In this document: positions 9,851 to 17,541 of the stretch, in pieces
How positions within the stretch are numbered: position 1 is the stretch's first letter
Layout of the letters: the number at the start of each line of letters is the position of its first letter
Origin: Thiothrix litoralis
GTDB taxonomy: Bacteria; Pseudomonadota; Gammaproteobacteria; Thiotrichales; Thiotrichaceae
Assembly (NCBI RefSeq): GCF_017901135.1
Contig: NZ_CP072801.1
Coordinates: 3,748,501 to 3,812,500 of the forward strand
Length of the DNA stretch: 64,000 bases
Direction of reading: 5' to 3'
Program-made: the position numbers and the translations under genes
Notes under the pieces: generated by a model
Told to the model about the DNA's origin: nothing
Databases searched by the model: none
What the model saw: the letters and a program-made list of their open reading frames with translations, nothing else

Positions 9851-9940
9851 ATTGTCTGAACTGTGATTTTCATGATTATTGTGATGAATCGGATGCGGGT
9901 TATCCTCTTTAATCACACTAATCCTTTAATCATGAAAATC
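9851..9940. mobile_element. MITE-like palindromic element abutting the truncated last repeat
   Basis: Starts ATTGTCTGAACTGTG directly where the last CRISPR repeat stops at base 22 of 36. Perfect 14-bp inverted arms GATTTTCATGATTA (9865-9878) and TAATCATGAAAATC (9927-9940). From memory, similar TTGTCTGAACT...AGTTCAGACAA palindromes occur as high-copy elements in many genomes; here the right terminal CAGTTCAGACAA is missing because the next element begins. No ORF. Confidence 0.65.
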
Positions 9941-10051
9941 CCCCTCAATCCCCCTTTTTCAAAGGGGGAAGCAAGGCAATTCACTTTAAAATCAAATGGA
10001 TGTGTATCTTGCTCCCCTCCTTTGCAAAAGGAGGGGCTGGGGGAGGATTTT
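9935..10051. repeat. Second palindromic element (C-rich/G-rich arms)
   Basis: Left arm AAAATCCCCCTCAATCCCCC...AAAGGGGGAAGCAAG and right arm CTTGCTCCCCTCC...GGAGGGGCTGGGGGAGGATTTT are approximate reverse complements around an A/T-rich centre. Same architecture as the elements at 6641 and 45241 but a different sequence family. Together with the MITE-like element it fills the 307-base gap between the CRISPR array and the phosphodiesterase; nothing else is recognisable there apart from about 100 bases of promoter region. Confidence 0.7.
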
Positions 10052-10157
10052 CTTCGGCGCTTTGCGACAGAGTAACCCCGACAGTCTGTAGTCACTTGCT
10101 ATCGTCAGCACACTCGGCGACAATCGCGCCCAATCATAACTGTTAGGGTATCTTGCG

Positions 10158-10649
10158 ATGACTGTTTCTGTTGCCATTATTTCTGATACGCATGGGCATC
10201 TCGACCCGCGCATCATCGAGATCATCCGTGAGTGCGATTACGCGATCCACGCCGGGGATATTTGCGGTGAAAATGTACTAGCCGCGATGCAGCCTAAAAG
10301 TGCGATGGTGATTGCCGTAGCAGGTAACAATGAACCACGTTGCATGGTCGATTTCCCCCTGCCAGCCATCAGTGAGCTGGAATTGCCGGGCGGTAAAATC
10401 TGTATCGAACACGGGCATGAGCACGGGCATCACAGCCCTTGCCACGATTCCCTGCGCGAAAAACACCCGGATGCCCGCGTGATTGTCTACGGTCATACCC
10501 ATAAAATGGTGCAGGATAAAAGTGCGTTGCCGTGGGTCATTAACCCCGGTGCAGCAGGGCAGACCCGCAACCATGGCGGGCCTTCCTGTTTGGTGCTGAG
10601 CGCGAACGATCAGACTTGGGATGTGCAAGAGTTCAAATTTGAACCCTGA
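10158..10649 (+). CDS. YfcE/MJ0936-type metallophosphoesterase
   Basis: 163 residues with the calcineurin-like metal ligands of the short phosphodiesterase family: SDTHGH (9-14), HAGD (31-34), GNNEPR (57-62), HGHEHGHH and YGHTHK. The end PGAAGQTRNHGGPSCLVL is also typical. Members hydrolyse phosphodiesters in vitro, physiological substrate unknown. ATG chosen because the reading frame has no sensible earlier start. It is convergent with the FKBP lipoprotein gene, with 6 bases between the stops. Confidence 0.88.
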   Translation: MTVSVAIISDTHGHLDPRIIEIIRECDYAIHAGDICGENVLAAMQPKSAMVIAVAGNNEPRCMVDFPLPAISELELPGGKICIEHGHEHGHHSPCHDSLREKHPDARVIVYGHTHKMVQDKSALPWVINPGAAGQTRNHGGPSCLVLSANDQTWDVQEFKFEP

Positions 10650-10655
10650 TCCTGT

Positions 10656-11120
10656 TTACTGAACGCCGAGCAACTCAACGTCAAAAATCAGTGTGGCGTT
10701 TGGTGGGATAACACCGCCAGCGCCGCGTGCGCCATAACCCATTTCAGGTGGGATAACCAGGGTGCGCTGACCGCCGATTTTCATGCCTGCTACGCCTTGA
10801 TCCCAGCCCTTGATAACTTGACCGCCACCGAGTGGAAACTCGAAAGGCTGACCACGGTCACGTGAGCTGTCAAATTTTGCACCGTGCTTGTCGGCTGCTT
10901 TTTCGTCATACAACCAGCCCGTGTAATGCACAGAAACCATCTTGCCTGCGGTGGCTTCCGTGCCGTCGCCTACTTTTACATCCGTTTTAACTAAATCAAC
11001 CATTTTAATGTCCGTTGCTTGTGGGGAAGGGGAAGAGGTAGCCGTCTTGTCTGAACAGGCTGCCATGAAAACGCTGGTGGAAAGAGCCATCGCCAACGTT
11101 AACAATGCGGTTGTTTTCAT
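10656..11120 (-). CDS. FKBP-type peptidyl-prolyl isomerase, lipoprotein
   Basis: 154 residues from the ATG at 11120; a TTG at 11129 is only 1 base from the RBS AAGGA and is rejected. Signal peptide with lipobox VFMAAC (C22) predicts an envelope lipoprotein after a short Ser/Thr/Pro linker. The FKBP domain (residues about 45-154) has [36 protein letters not shown] (active-site segment) and [16 protein letters not shown]. Likely helps periplasmic folding. It follows the qmo-hdr operon on the same strand but is separated by a terminator. Confidence 0.93.
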   Translation of the reverse strand: MKTTALLTLAMALSTSVFMAACSDKTATSSPSPQATDIKMVDLVKTDVKVGDGTEATAGKMVSVHYTGWLYDEKAADKHGAKFDSSRDRGQPFEFPLGGGQVIKGWDQGVAGMKIGGQRTLVIPPEMGYGARGAGGVIPPNATLIFDVELLGVQ

Positions 11121-11143
11121 GTTTATCAATTCCTTGGCAAGAA

Positions 11144-11172
11144 AAAAGGGGCATTATGCCCCCTTTTTCCTA
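11144..11172 (-). terminator. Terminator of the qmo-hdr operon
   Basis: On the minus strand GGGGGCATAATGCCCC is followed by TTTTTT, about 28 bases after the hdrB stop. The mirror A tract makes it potentially bidirectional. It separates the sulfur operon from the FKBP lipoprotein gene. Confidence 0.85.
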
Positions 11173-11199
11173 AACGTGCGATAAACGGTTATTTATCAC

Positions 11200-12099
11200 T
11201 TATTTGTCGGCAATTTCACGCAGTTTCTTGGACTGGATGATATTGCCATTGAGTGCCGCATCCAGTGCGGAACGCCCAAAGGCTACGTCCATCAACTGGC
11301 TGTAGTACATGACCGGCATATCGAACTTGGTCTTGTAACGCGCGTTGATGTCATCCTGATAGATTTCCACGTTGGCTTGGCACAGTGGGCAAGGGGTCAC
11401 GATCATGTTCGCGCCGCTGTCGTAAGCCGACTCGATAATGTCTTTGACCAGTGCCTGACCTTTTTCCGGCTCGGAGAACATCAGTGCACCGCTACAGCAA
11501 GCGACTTTTTTGTCGTACTTGGTGAGGGCTTCCGCGCCGAGGGTTTCGACCATTTTGTCGAGGTACATCGGGTTTTCAAACGATTCGCCGTCGATACCGA
11601 AGGGGCGGTTGGTTTGGCAGCCGACATAACCGGCGATTTTCAAACCTTCCAGCGGCTTCTTGACCTTAGAACCCAGCACGTCGTAGCCGATGTCTTCGAT
11701 CAGCACTTCCACCATGTGGCGGACTTTTTTGTTGCCTTTGTATTCCAGCTTGACCGATTGCAGCGCAATATTGGTTTCAGCTTTCAGGCTAGGGTTGTGG
11801 TTCAAGCGTTCTTGCACTTCGCGGGTGTTGAGCCAGCAAGCCGCACAAGTGGCGACCACGTCCTGATCCGGGTGATGCTTTTCAGACAACGCCAGGTTAC
11901 GGGCAGAAAGCGTCATGCGTGGCAATTCACCGCCGCCCGCGTAACCGATGGAAGCGCCGCAGCAGTTCCAGTCGGGAATCGGGTTAAGCTTGATGTCGAG
12001 CTCTTCGCACAGGGTTTCGACCGACTTTTCCAAGTTGGAGGAAGATGCCCCCTTCTGTGAAGAACAGCCGGGATAGTAAGAATATTCGTGTTTAGCCAT
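11200..12099 (-). CDS. hdrB: HdrB-like subunit (CCG-domain protein) of a Qmo-type complex
   Basis: 299 residues with two cysteine-rich CCG domains: the first with YYPGCSSQ, WNCCGAS and CAACWLN, the second with GYVGCQTNRP, ACCSGAL and CPLCQANVE. In heterodisulfide reductase these cysteines bind noncubane [4Fe-4S] clusters. No membrane segment. Last gene of qmoA-qmoB-hdrC-hdrB; in many sulfate reducers the membrane protein QmoC (HdrC/HdrE fusion) takes this place. The overlap-close spacing to hdrC (18 bases) supports one complex. Confidence 0.92.
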   Translation of the reverse strand: MAKHEYSYYPGCSSQKGASSSNLEKSVETLCEELDIKLNPIPDWNCCGASIGYAGGGELPRMTLSARNLALSEKHHPDQDVVATCAACWLNTREVQERLNHNPSLKAETNIALQSVKLEYKGNKKVRHMVEVLIEDIGYDVLGSKVKKPLEGLKIAGYVGCQTNRPFGIDGESFENPMYLDKMVETLGAEALTKYDKKVACCSGALMFSEPEKGQALVKDIIESAYDSGANMIVTPCPLCQANVEIYQDDINARYKTKFDMPVMYYSQLMDVAFGRSALDAALNGNIIQSKKLREIADK

Positions 12100-12117
12100 T
12101 GTGTTACCTCATCCTCC

Positions 12118-12753
12118 TCATTTCGCGTCAGTATTTTCGCCGACCCGTGCCGCTTCTAGCTCTTCAGCCTTTTTCAGCATCGCGTGGAAACCGGAAAGAT
12201 CTTTGACACCGTGACCACCGAGCATTTCCATGGGGGACATACGCTTGGCTTTCATCATGTTCAGGCCGAGCTTTTGTTTGCCCATGGAGACTTTTACACC
12301 TTCAGCAAAACCGTCTTTGAAGTACAGACCCAAACCCAGTTTCAGCTCGTTGACACGGCCTTTCTTGGTCAGGTTGTCCCAGAACATCTGCCCGAATTGT
12401 TCAGTTGGCTGATGTTTCGGCTTCATACCCATACGTTTGGAATAGTGCGCGAGGCCGTGCATGATGTGCGTAATGGGTAAGCCGCGCGGGCAACGTGCCA
12501 CACAGTTGTAGCAGGACGTACACATCCACATCGAGGTGGATGACAGGACTTCCTCACGCTTGTTGGCGCGGATCATCATGAACAGCTCTTGCGGCGGGTG
12601 ATCCCAGTGCGGCCCCAGCGGGCACGAACCGGAGCAGACGCCACATTGCATACACATTTTGACCCAGCTACCTTCCTCGACGTTATCCGTCACTTCCTTG
12701 AGAAAGTTGCCTTTGTATTTTTCAACCATCGCTTGATTGACAGCAGTAGTCAT
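12118..12753 (-). CDS. hdrC: HdrC-like iron-sulfur subunit of a Qmo-type complex
   Basis: 211 residues from ATG 12753, whose RBS AAGGAGGA overlaps the qmoB stop; the frame's extension to 12795 lies inside qmoB. Two [4Fe-4S] motifs, CMQCGVCSGSCP and CTSCYNCVARCP, separated by about 35 residues, as in HdrC and in the N-terminal half of QmoC. No transmembrane cytochrome-b-like part follows, unlike QmoC. It should bridge QmoAB and HdrB electrically. Translationally coupled to qmoB. Confidence 0.92.
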   Translation of the reverse strand: MTTAVNQAMVEKYKGNFLKEVTDNVEEGSWVKMCMQCGVCSGSCPLGPHWDHPPQELFMMIRANKREEVLSSTSMWMCTSCYNCVARCPRGLPITHIMHGLAHYSKRMGMKPKHQPTEQFGQMFWDNLTKKGRVNELKLGLGLYFKDGFAEGVKVSMGKQKLGLNMMKAKRMSPMEMLGGHGVKDLSGFHAMLKKAEELEAARVGENTDAK

Positions 12754-12766
12754 TCCAGCATCCTCC

Positions 12767-14983
12767 TTAGAACTTGAACGGGCTGAGGCCGACACGGTTA
12801 ATCACTTCAACCATCTCATCCAGCAGCTTCGGTGCGCGGTCAATGTCGGTAATCGCCACTTCATGTACCGCTACCCGTTCGGATTCGAGGTTCATGGTGG
12901 ACAGGGTGTCGCCGATCTTCTCCATCCTAACATGCGCCATTTCCGAGCCTTTCACAAAATGGCACTGATAGTCTGCGCCTTTTTTGCAGCCCATCATGAC
13001 CACGCCGTCGTAACCACTGCCCAGCGCATCCTTGATCCAGATGGTGTTGGTGGAACCGAGGCAGCGTACCGGGATGACGCGGATGAAGGCGCTGGATTCG
13101 TTGCGCTTCATGGCAGCCATGTCGAGTGCCGGGTAAGCATCGTTTTCGCAGGCCAGTACCAGAATACGTGGCTTTTCCTGGAACTCGTCCGGTACATCGA
13201 CGGCCTTGAGCTGCGCCCCGACCGTTTCAATGGAGTAGTTCTTGAAGGAAATAACCTGTACCGGGCAAGCGCCCATGCACGTACCACAACGGCGGCAGCG
13301 GGCTTCGTTGTACTTGGGGTAGCCTTTTTCGTCTTCGTCGATCGCGCCGAACGGGCATTCCACGGTGCAGCGTTTGCACTGGGTACAACCTTCCTTACGG
13401 AACGTCGGGAAGCTCAAGTCGCCAGAACGCGGGTGCGCGGCGCGACCAATCGCGGAGTTTTCAATCGCTTGAATGGCTTTCATCACCGCGCCCATCGCGT
13501 CGGTTTGTGCTTGGCCTGCGTCCATCGGGCGACGTACCGGGCCTGCGGTATAAATGCCGGTGCGGCGGGTTTCATACGGGAAGCAGATGAAATGCGAGTC
13601 AGCAAAACCATTCACCAAATGCGGCACGTCTGGCCCTTGGCGGTAGTTGAGGTTGAGGATGGATTCGACGGAAACCTTGATTTCGCCGCTTGCATCCTTG
13701 TCCTTCATGGTGTCGATGTCAGTGCCGGAATTGGGCAGCATACCCGTTGCCAAGACCACCAGATCAGCATCCATGTGCGCGTCTTCATCGAGGATCAAAT
13801 CCTTGAAGTTGACTTGCAGGTCGTTGCCTTTGACATCAACCGTCGAGACTTTGCCTTTGCGGAAGGTAACGAATTTGTCTTGCGCACTGCGGTAGAAGTT
13901 TTCGCCGCCTGCACCCGGTGTGCGGATGTCATCAAACAATACGGTGGTTTCAATGTCAGGGTTAGTGTCCTTGAAATACATCGCCTGTTTGATGCTGGTG
14001 GCGCAGCAATGACCAGAACAATAGGACAAATGCCCTTCTTTCTGGCTGCGTTGCCCGGCACACTGTACGAATACCACGTTTTCGACGACTTTGCCGTCGG
14101 CACGTTTGATTGGGCCATCGCCTGCGGCCAGCGCCAGCGCTTCCAGCTCAAGCTGGGTGACCACGTTCGGGGTTTTGCCGTAGCTGAATTCAGGCAGCTT
14201 GTTGGCGTCGTATGGGGTGAAGCCGGTGGCTTGCACAATCGCGCCAAACTCGGCGTGAGTGCCCGTGCCGACAGTGGAGGCAATGTCCACTTCAAAACGC
14301 CCTGGCGCACCAGCGGTTTTAGCAATGGTGGCATTCAGGTAAACGGTGATTTTGTCATCCGCTTCTACTGCTGCAATCAGTGCGGCAACGCCCGTGTCTT
14401 GCGGGTTTTGGTAAGGGGAACGTTCGGGTTGACGCTGCTTGAGTTGCCCCATCACCCCGCCGAGATGGTCGGCTTTTTCGATGATGCTGGCGTAGTAACC
14501 GGCTTTGGAGGCTTCCAAAGCCGCCGTCATGCCCGTCATGCCGCCACCCACCACCATGATGTGGTTGTTTTTGCTTTGCTCACCACTGGCGTCGGCCTGC
14601 TGCATCGCCTTGGCTTCAGCGCAACCCATGCGGATGTAGTCGGCGGCCATTTCCTGCGTGGTTTCGTCGTGTTCGCTGCCTTCCGGGCGAATCCAGATAA
14701 CACCTTCACGCAAGTTAACGCGGGCAACCGGGGTTGCACCAAAATGGAAGCTTTCGGTTTTCGCCCGGCGCGAACAGGCCATGATGACTGCTTTGGTAAC
14801 TTTTTCGTCGCCTTCCGCTGCCATGTCAGCTTTGATCATGTCCACGCCTGCCTGACTGCACAGGAAGTCGTGGGTTTTGCAGAAACCAATACGGCCTTCG
14901 CGTACCGCGACGGTTTCGAGGGATTTGGTGTCAAGACGGTCGCCGATACCGCAACCCGTACACAGATAACCACCAATTTTCAT
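12767..14983 (-). CDS. qmoB: QmoB / HdrA-like flavin-iron-sulfur protein with MvhD domain
   Basis: 738 residues. Order: N-terminal Cys-rich HdrA segment (GGYLCTGCGIGDRLD...), FAD Rossmann motif MVVGGGMTGMTAALEA (about 142-157), HdrA core, two [4Fe-4S] ferredoxin motifs CTQCKRCTVECP and CRRCGTCMGACP (about 545-590), then a C-terminal MvhD-like domain (ILVLACENDAYPAL...VPVRCLGS...GCKKGADYQCHF). That is the QmoB layout. It interacts with AprBA and QmoA in cytoplasmic electron transfer from APS reductase to quinone. One base separates its start from the qmoA stop. Confidence 0.93.
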   Translation of the reverse strand: MKIGGYLCTGCGIGDRLDTKSLETVAVREGRIGFCKTHDFLCSQAGVDMIKADMAAEGDEKVTKAVIMACSRRAKTESFHFGATPVARVNLREGVIWIRPEGSEHDETTQEMAADYIRMGCAEAKAMQQADASGEQSKNNHIMVVGGGMTGMTAALEASKAGYYASIIEKADHLGGVMGQLKQRQPERSPYQNPQDTGVAALIAAVEADDKITVYLNATIAKTAGAPGRFEVDIASTVGTGTHAEFGAIVQATGFTPYDANKLPEFSYGKTPNVVTQLELEALALAAGDGPIKRADGKVVENVVFVQCAGQRSQKEGHLSYCSGHCCATSIKQAMYFKDTNPDIETTVLFDDIRTPGAGGENFYRSAQDKFVTFRKGKVSTVDVKGNDLQVNFKDLILDEDAHMDADLVVLATGMLPNSGTDIDTMKDKDASGEIKVSVESILNLNYRQGPDVPHLVNGFADSHFICFPYETRRTGIYTAGPVRRPMDAGQAQTDAMGAVMKAIQAIENSAIGRAAHPRSGDLSFPTFRKEGCTQCKRCTVECPFGAIDEDEKGYPKYNEARCRRCGTCMGACPVQVISFKNYSIETVGAQLKAVDVPDEFQEKPRILVLACENDAYPALDMAAMKRNESSAFIRVIPVRCLGSTNTIWIKDALGSGYDGVVMMGCKKGADYQCHFVKGSEMAHVRMEKIGDTLSTMNLESERVAVHEVAITDIDRAPKLLDEMVEVINRVGLSPFKF

Positions 14984-14984
14984 C

Positions 14985-16265
14985 TTATGCTCCTGCTACC
15001 TGATTGACGACTTGCACGGCACGCAACGCGGCGGCTGTGGCATGTTGCACAGCGCGGTTTACATCCAGTGCATCGGAAGCAACGCCTGCGGCAAAAATGC
15101 CGCCGTTGCTGTCGTCCTGTTCGATGAAGCCTTCATCATTGACCATGATTTTGACCGGGAAACCTTTGAAGTCCACGCTGGGCTCCATGCCCGTCGCCAA
15201 CACCACCAAGTCGTGCTGGTTGGCGTAACGCTTGTAGCCTTCAGTATCCACGCCGTGCAACACCGGGTTGCCGCTGGCTTTGTCTTCTTCGACCTTCGCC
15301 ACTTTGGACTTGATGAAGCTGACATTCGGGTTGTCTTGCACCTTCTGGTAGAAATCGTCAAAACGGTCAATCGCCCGCATGTCGATGTAATAGATGGTGG
15401 ACTTGCCGTCGTCGCCAAACTTTTCCTGCACGTAATTGGTTTGCTTGAGGGAAGCCATGCAGCAAATGCGTGAGCAATGTGCCAGATGGTTTTTATCACG
15501 CGAACCCGCGCACTGGATGAAGGCAACGTTTTTCGCTTCCTTGCCGTCAGAAGGGCGCAGCAATTTGCCGCCAGTGGGGCCGTGTGGGTCCATCAGGCGT
15601 TCAAATTCGACGTTGGTAATGACATTGGCGAAACGGTCGTAACCGTAAGGCTGAATCTTGTTGGCGTCGTAAGGTTTCCAGCCAGTCGCGAAAATCACCG
15701 CGCCTGCTTTCAGGTCGAGGGTTTCCACTTGCTGGTCAAGGTCGATCGCGCCGTATTTGCAGGCAGCCTTGGCCGCGTCGGCTTCTGCCGTGCCAATGAG
15801 GCGTTGGTCAATGATGTAATGCTGCGGGAAGGCCATCGCGTTAGGCAGGTACACGCCTTTGCGCTTGCCCATGTTGTAATTGAATTCGTCATCGAATTCC
15901 GTGGTGGCAGCCTTGGCACATTCGCCGCACGCGGTGCAGTGGTTGTTGACGTAACGCGGGGTCAGGGTCACGGAAACCGTGTAGTCGCCGGTGTCGCCGC
16001 TGATAGTAGCCACTTCGGCCTGTGTCAGCACCGTGAGGTTCTGGTTCATCTTGATGCGGCGCTGGTTGATTTCCTGTCCGCAGGTCGGGTGACACATTTT
16101 AGGGAAGTATTTGTAAAGCTGGGAAACACGTCCGCCCAAGTAGGGGCGTTTTTCCAGCAGGATGACCTGCTTACCCGTTTCGGCAGCTTCGAGTGCAGCG
16201 GTCATCCCGCTGATACCGCCACCGACGACGATAATGGTCTGGTTGGTTGCAACGACATCCGTCAT
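14985..16265 (-). CDS. qmoA: QmoA / HdrA-like FAD protein
   Basis: 426 residues, start ATG 16265 with GGAGGAG as RBS. FAD motif IIVVGGGISGMTAALEAAETG (11-31), the HdrA cysteine segment KYFPKMCHPTCG, CTACGECAKA and CSRICCMASLKQ. Residues AGAVIFATGWKPYD and LVVLATGMEPS are the usual NAD(P)/FAD-fold linkers. First gene of the operon; partner of QmoB in accepting electrons from AprBA. The upstream 250 bases are AT-rich and hold two inverted repeats. Confidence 0.93.
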   Translation of the reverse strand: MTDVVATNQTIIVVGGGISGMTAALEAAETGKQVILLEKRPYLGGRVSQLYKYFPKMCHPTCGQEINQRRIKMNQNLTVLTQAEVATISGDTGDYTVSVTLTPRYVNNHCTACGECAKAATTEFDDEFNYNMGKRKGVYLPNAMAFPQHYIIDQRLIGTAEADAAKAACKYGAIDLDQQVETLDLKAGAVIFATGWKPYDANKIQPYGYDRFANVITNVEFERLMDPHGPTGGKLLRPSDGKEAKNVAFIQCAGSRDKNHLAHCSRICCMASLKQTNYVQEKFGDDGKSTIYYIDMRAIDRFDDFYQKVQDNPNVSFIKSKVAKVEEDKASGNPVLHGVDTEGYKRYANQHDLVVLATGMEPSVDFKGFPVKIMVNDEGFIEQDDSNGGIFAAGVASDALDVNRAVQHATAAALRAVQVVNQVAGA

Positions 16266-16428
16266 TGAGGCTCCTCCGTCAAAGACAGTATTGTGGAATC
16301 CTGTGCGAAGCGCCGATACTGGCCCAATGTGTACGAATCGGGCGGGCGTCTTCCTTAGTGGCAGGCAGCATACTATATTTTATACGCCACATTCCAGCGT
16401 GTACCCTAATCGGGGTATGCGCTTTTAT

Positions 16429-16478
16429 TGATTTGCAAATCAAAAATATTTATCAAAATATGCGAGGATGATAAATAT
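16429..16478. promoter_or_regulatory. Two inverted repeats upstream of qmoA
   Basis: TGATTTGCAAATCA (16429-16442) is a perfect 14-bp palindrome. Next to it ATATTTATCA (16446-16455) and TGATAAATAT (16469-16478) form a perfect 10-bp inverted repeat with a 13-base gap. They lie in the AT-rich stretch between qmoA and the HDAC-like gene (both minus strand), about 165-215 bases before the qmoA start. Candidate operators or part of an upstream promoter; nothing else is recognisable in 16266-16516. Confidence 0.4.
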
Positions 16479-16516
16479 CAATTATTCGTTATATTCTCAC
16501 ATTCTTATTGAGTGGC

Positions 16517-17446
16517 TTAGTGAAATTCAGCCAATTCTTTGATATGTGCAGTCACACTGCGCCCCAGTGGTGACAGTTCGTAGCCACCTTCCAGACAGGA
16601 AACCAGTCGCCCACCGGCAAATTCCTTGGCAATCTGGCACAGTTCTTTGGTGATCCAGATGTAATCGCGTTCGACCAAGTTGAAGTTGCCCATGTCGTCT
16701 TCGAGGTGGGAATCAAACCCGGCAGAAATCATCACCAGTTCTGGCTTGAAGTCGCGCATGGCAGGCAGCCAATGGGTTTCGATGGCTTCACGCCACGCCG
16801 CACCGCCGGTTCCGGCGGGCAGGGGCAGGTTGAAAATATTGGGTACGTCGGTATCAGCGCCGCTGTGCGGGTAGAAGGGGTGCTGGAACGATGAGCAGAA
16901 CATAACTTTATCGTTACCGCTGAAAATTTCTTCAGTGCCGTCGCCGTGGTGTACGTCGAAGTCAATGATGACGACGCGCTCTATCCCGTAGACTTCCATG
17001 GCATGAGCTGCACCAACCGCCACATTGTTGAAGATGCAGAAGCCTGCTGCTTGGCTGCGCCCGGCGTGATGTCCCGGTGGGCGAATGGCACAAAACGTGT
17101 GTTTGTGACTGCCCGCCATCACCAAATCCACCGCCATGATGGCAGCCCCGGCGGCGTGCAGCGCTGCATCCAGCGAATGTGGGTTCAGCCCGGTGTCGCC
17201 GTCCAGCATCGCAAAACCTTCGGTAGGCACGCTGGCGAACACGCGATCCACGTATTCAGCATCATGCACCCGCAGCAGGTGTTCACGTTCCGCACAATGG
17301 GAGTCATAATGGCGTGAAATCCAGTCCACGCCCGACATGATCATGCGGTTGTTAATGGCATCCAGACGCTCCGCGCATTCAGGATGGTACGGTGAGCCAT
17401 TATCGTGTAAATGGCAGTGAGAATGTGTAATTACGGCAACGGTCAT
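16517..17446 (-). CDS. Histone-deacetylase-family protein (AcuC/class II-like deacetylase)
   Basis: 309 residues from ATG 17446; a TTG at 17491 would add a stretch with no family match. Zinc-deacetylase motifs: PPGHHAGRSQAAGFCIFNNVA (catalytic His pair), DFDVHHGDGT (metal Asp/His) and SAGFDSHLEDDMG, with a C-terminal LEGGYELSPLG. It removes acetyl or acyl groups from protein lysine or a small molecule. It is divergent from a Pat-type acetyltransferase 95 bases away, which suggests a writer/eraser pair for lysine acetylation, compare acuA/acuC in Bacillus. Confidence 0.9.
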   Translation of the reverse strand: MTVAVITHSHCHLHDNGSPYHPECAERLDAINNRMIMSGVDWISRHYDSHCAEREHLLRVHDAEYVDRVFASVPTEGFAMLDGDTGLNPHSLDAALHAAGAAIMAVDLVMAGSHKHTFCAIRPPGHHAGRSQAAGFCIFNNVAVGAAHAMEVYGIERVVIIDFDVHHGDGTEEIFSGNDKVMFCSSFQHPFYPHSGADTDVPNIFNLPLPAGTGGAAWREAIETHWLPAMRDFKPELVMISAGFDSHLEDDMGNFNLVERDYIWITKELCQIAKEFAGGRLVSCLEGGYELSPLGRSVTAHIKELAEFH

Positions 17447-17541
17447 GTTTTTTTCACGTAAATGAGCGTAAGATATGTTGCATTGCAGCAAAAGACGGGG
17501 TTCTCCCGTTTCTGCGCCCCATCATCATAGAGGTTTTGGCC

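Noticed and set aside
9640-9873. ORF of 77 codons with repeated SGRSSE peptides
   Set aside because: It is the CRISPR repeats read on the minus strand.
12737-15007. 756-codon open frame on the plus strand
   Set aside because: It is exactly antisense to qmoB and the start of hdrC, whose motifs and operon spacing are unambiguous; its protein is His/Val/Phe-rich as typical for reverse-strand shadows of GC-rich genes.
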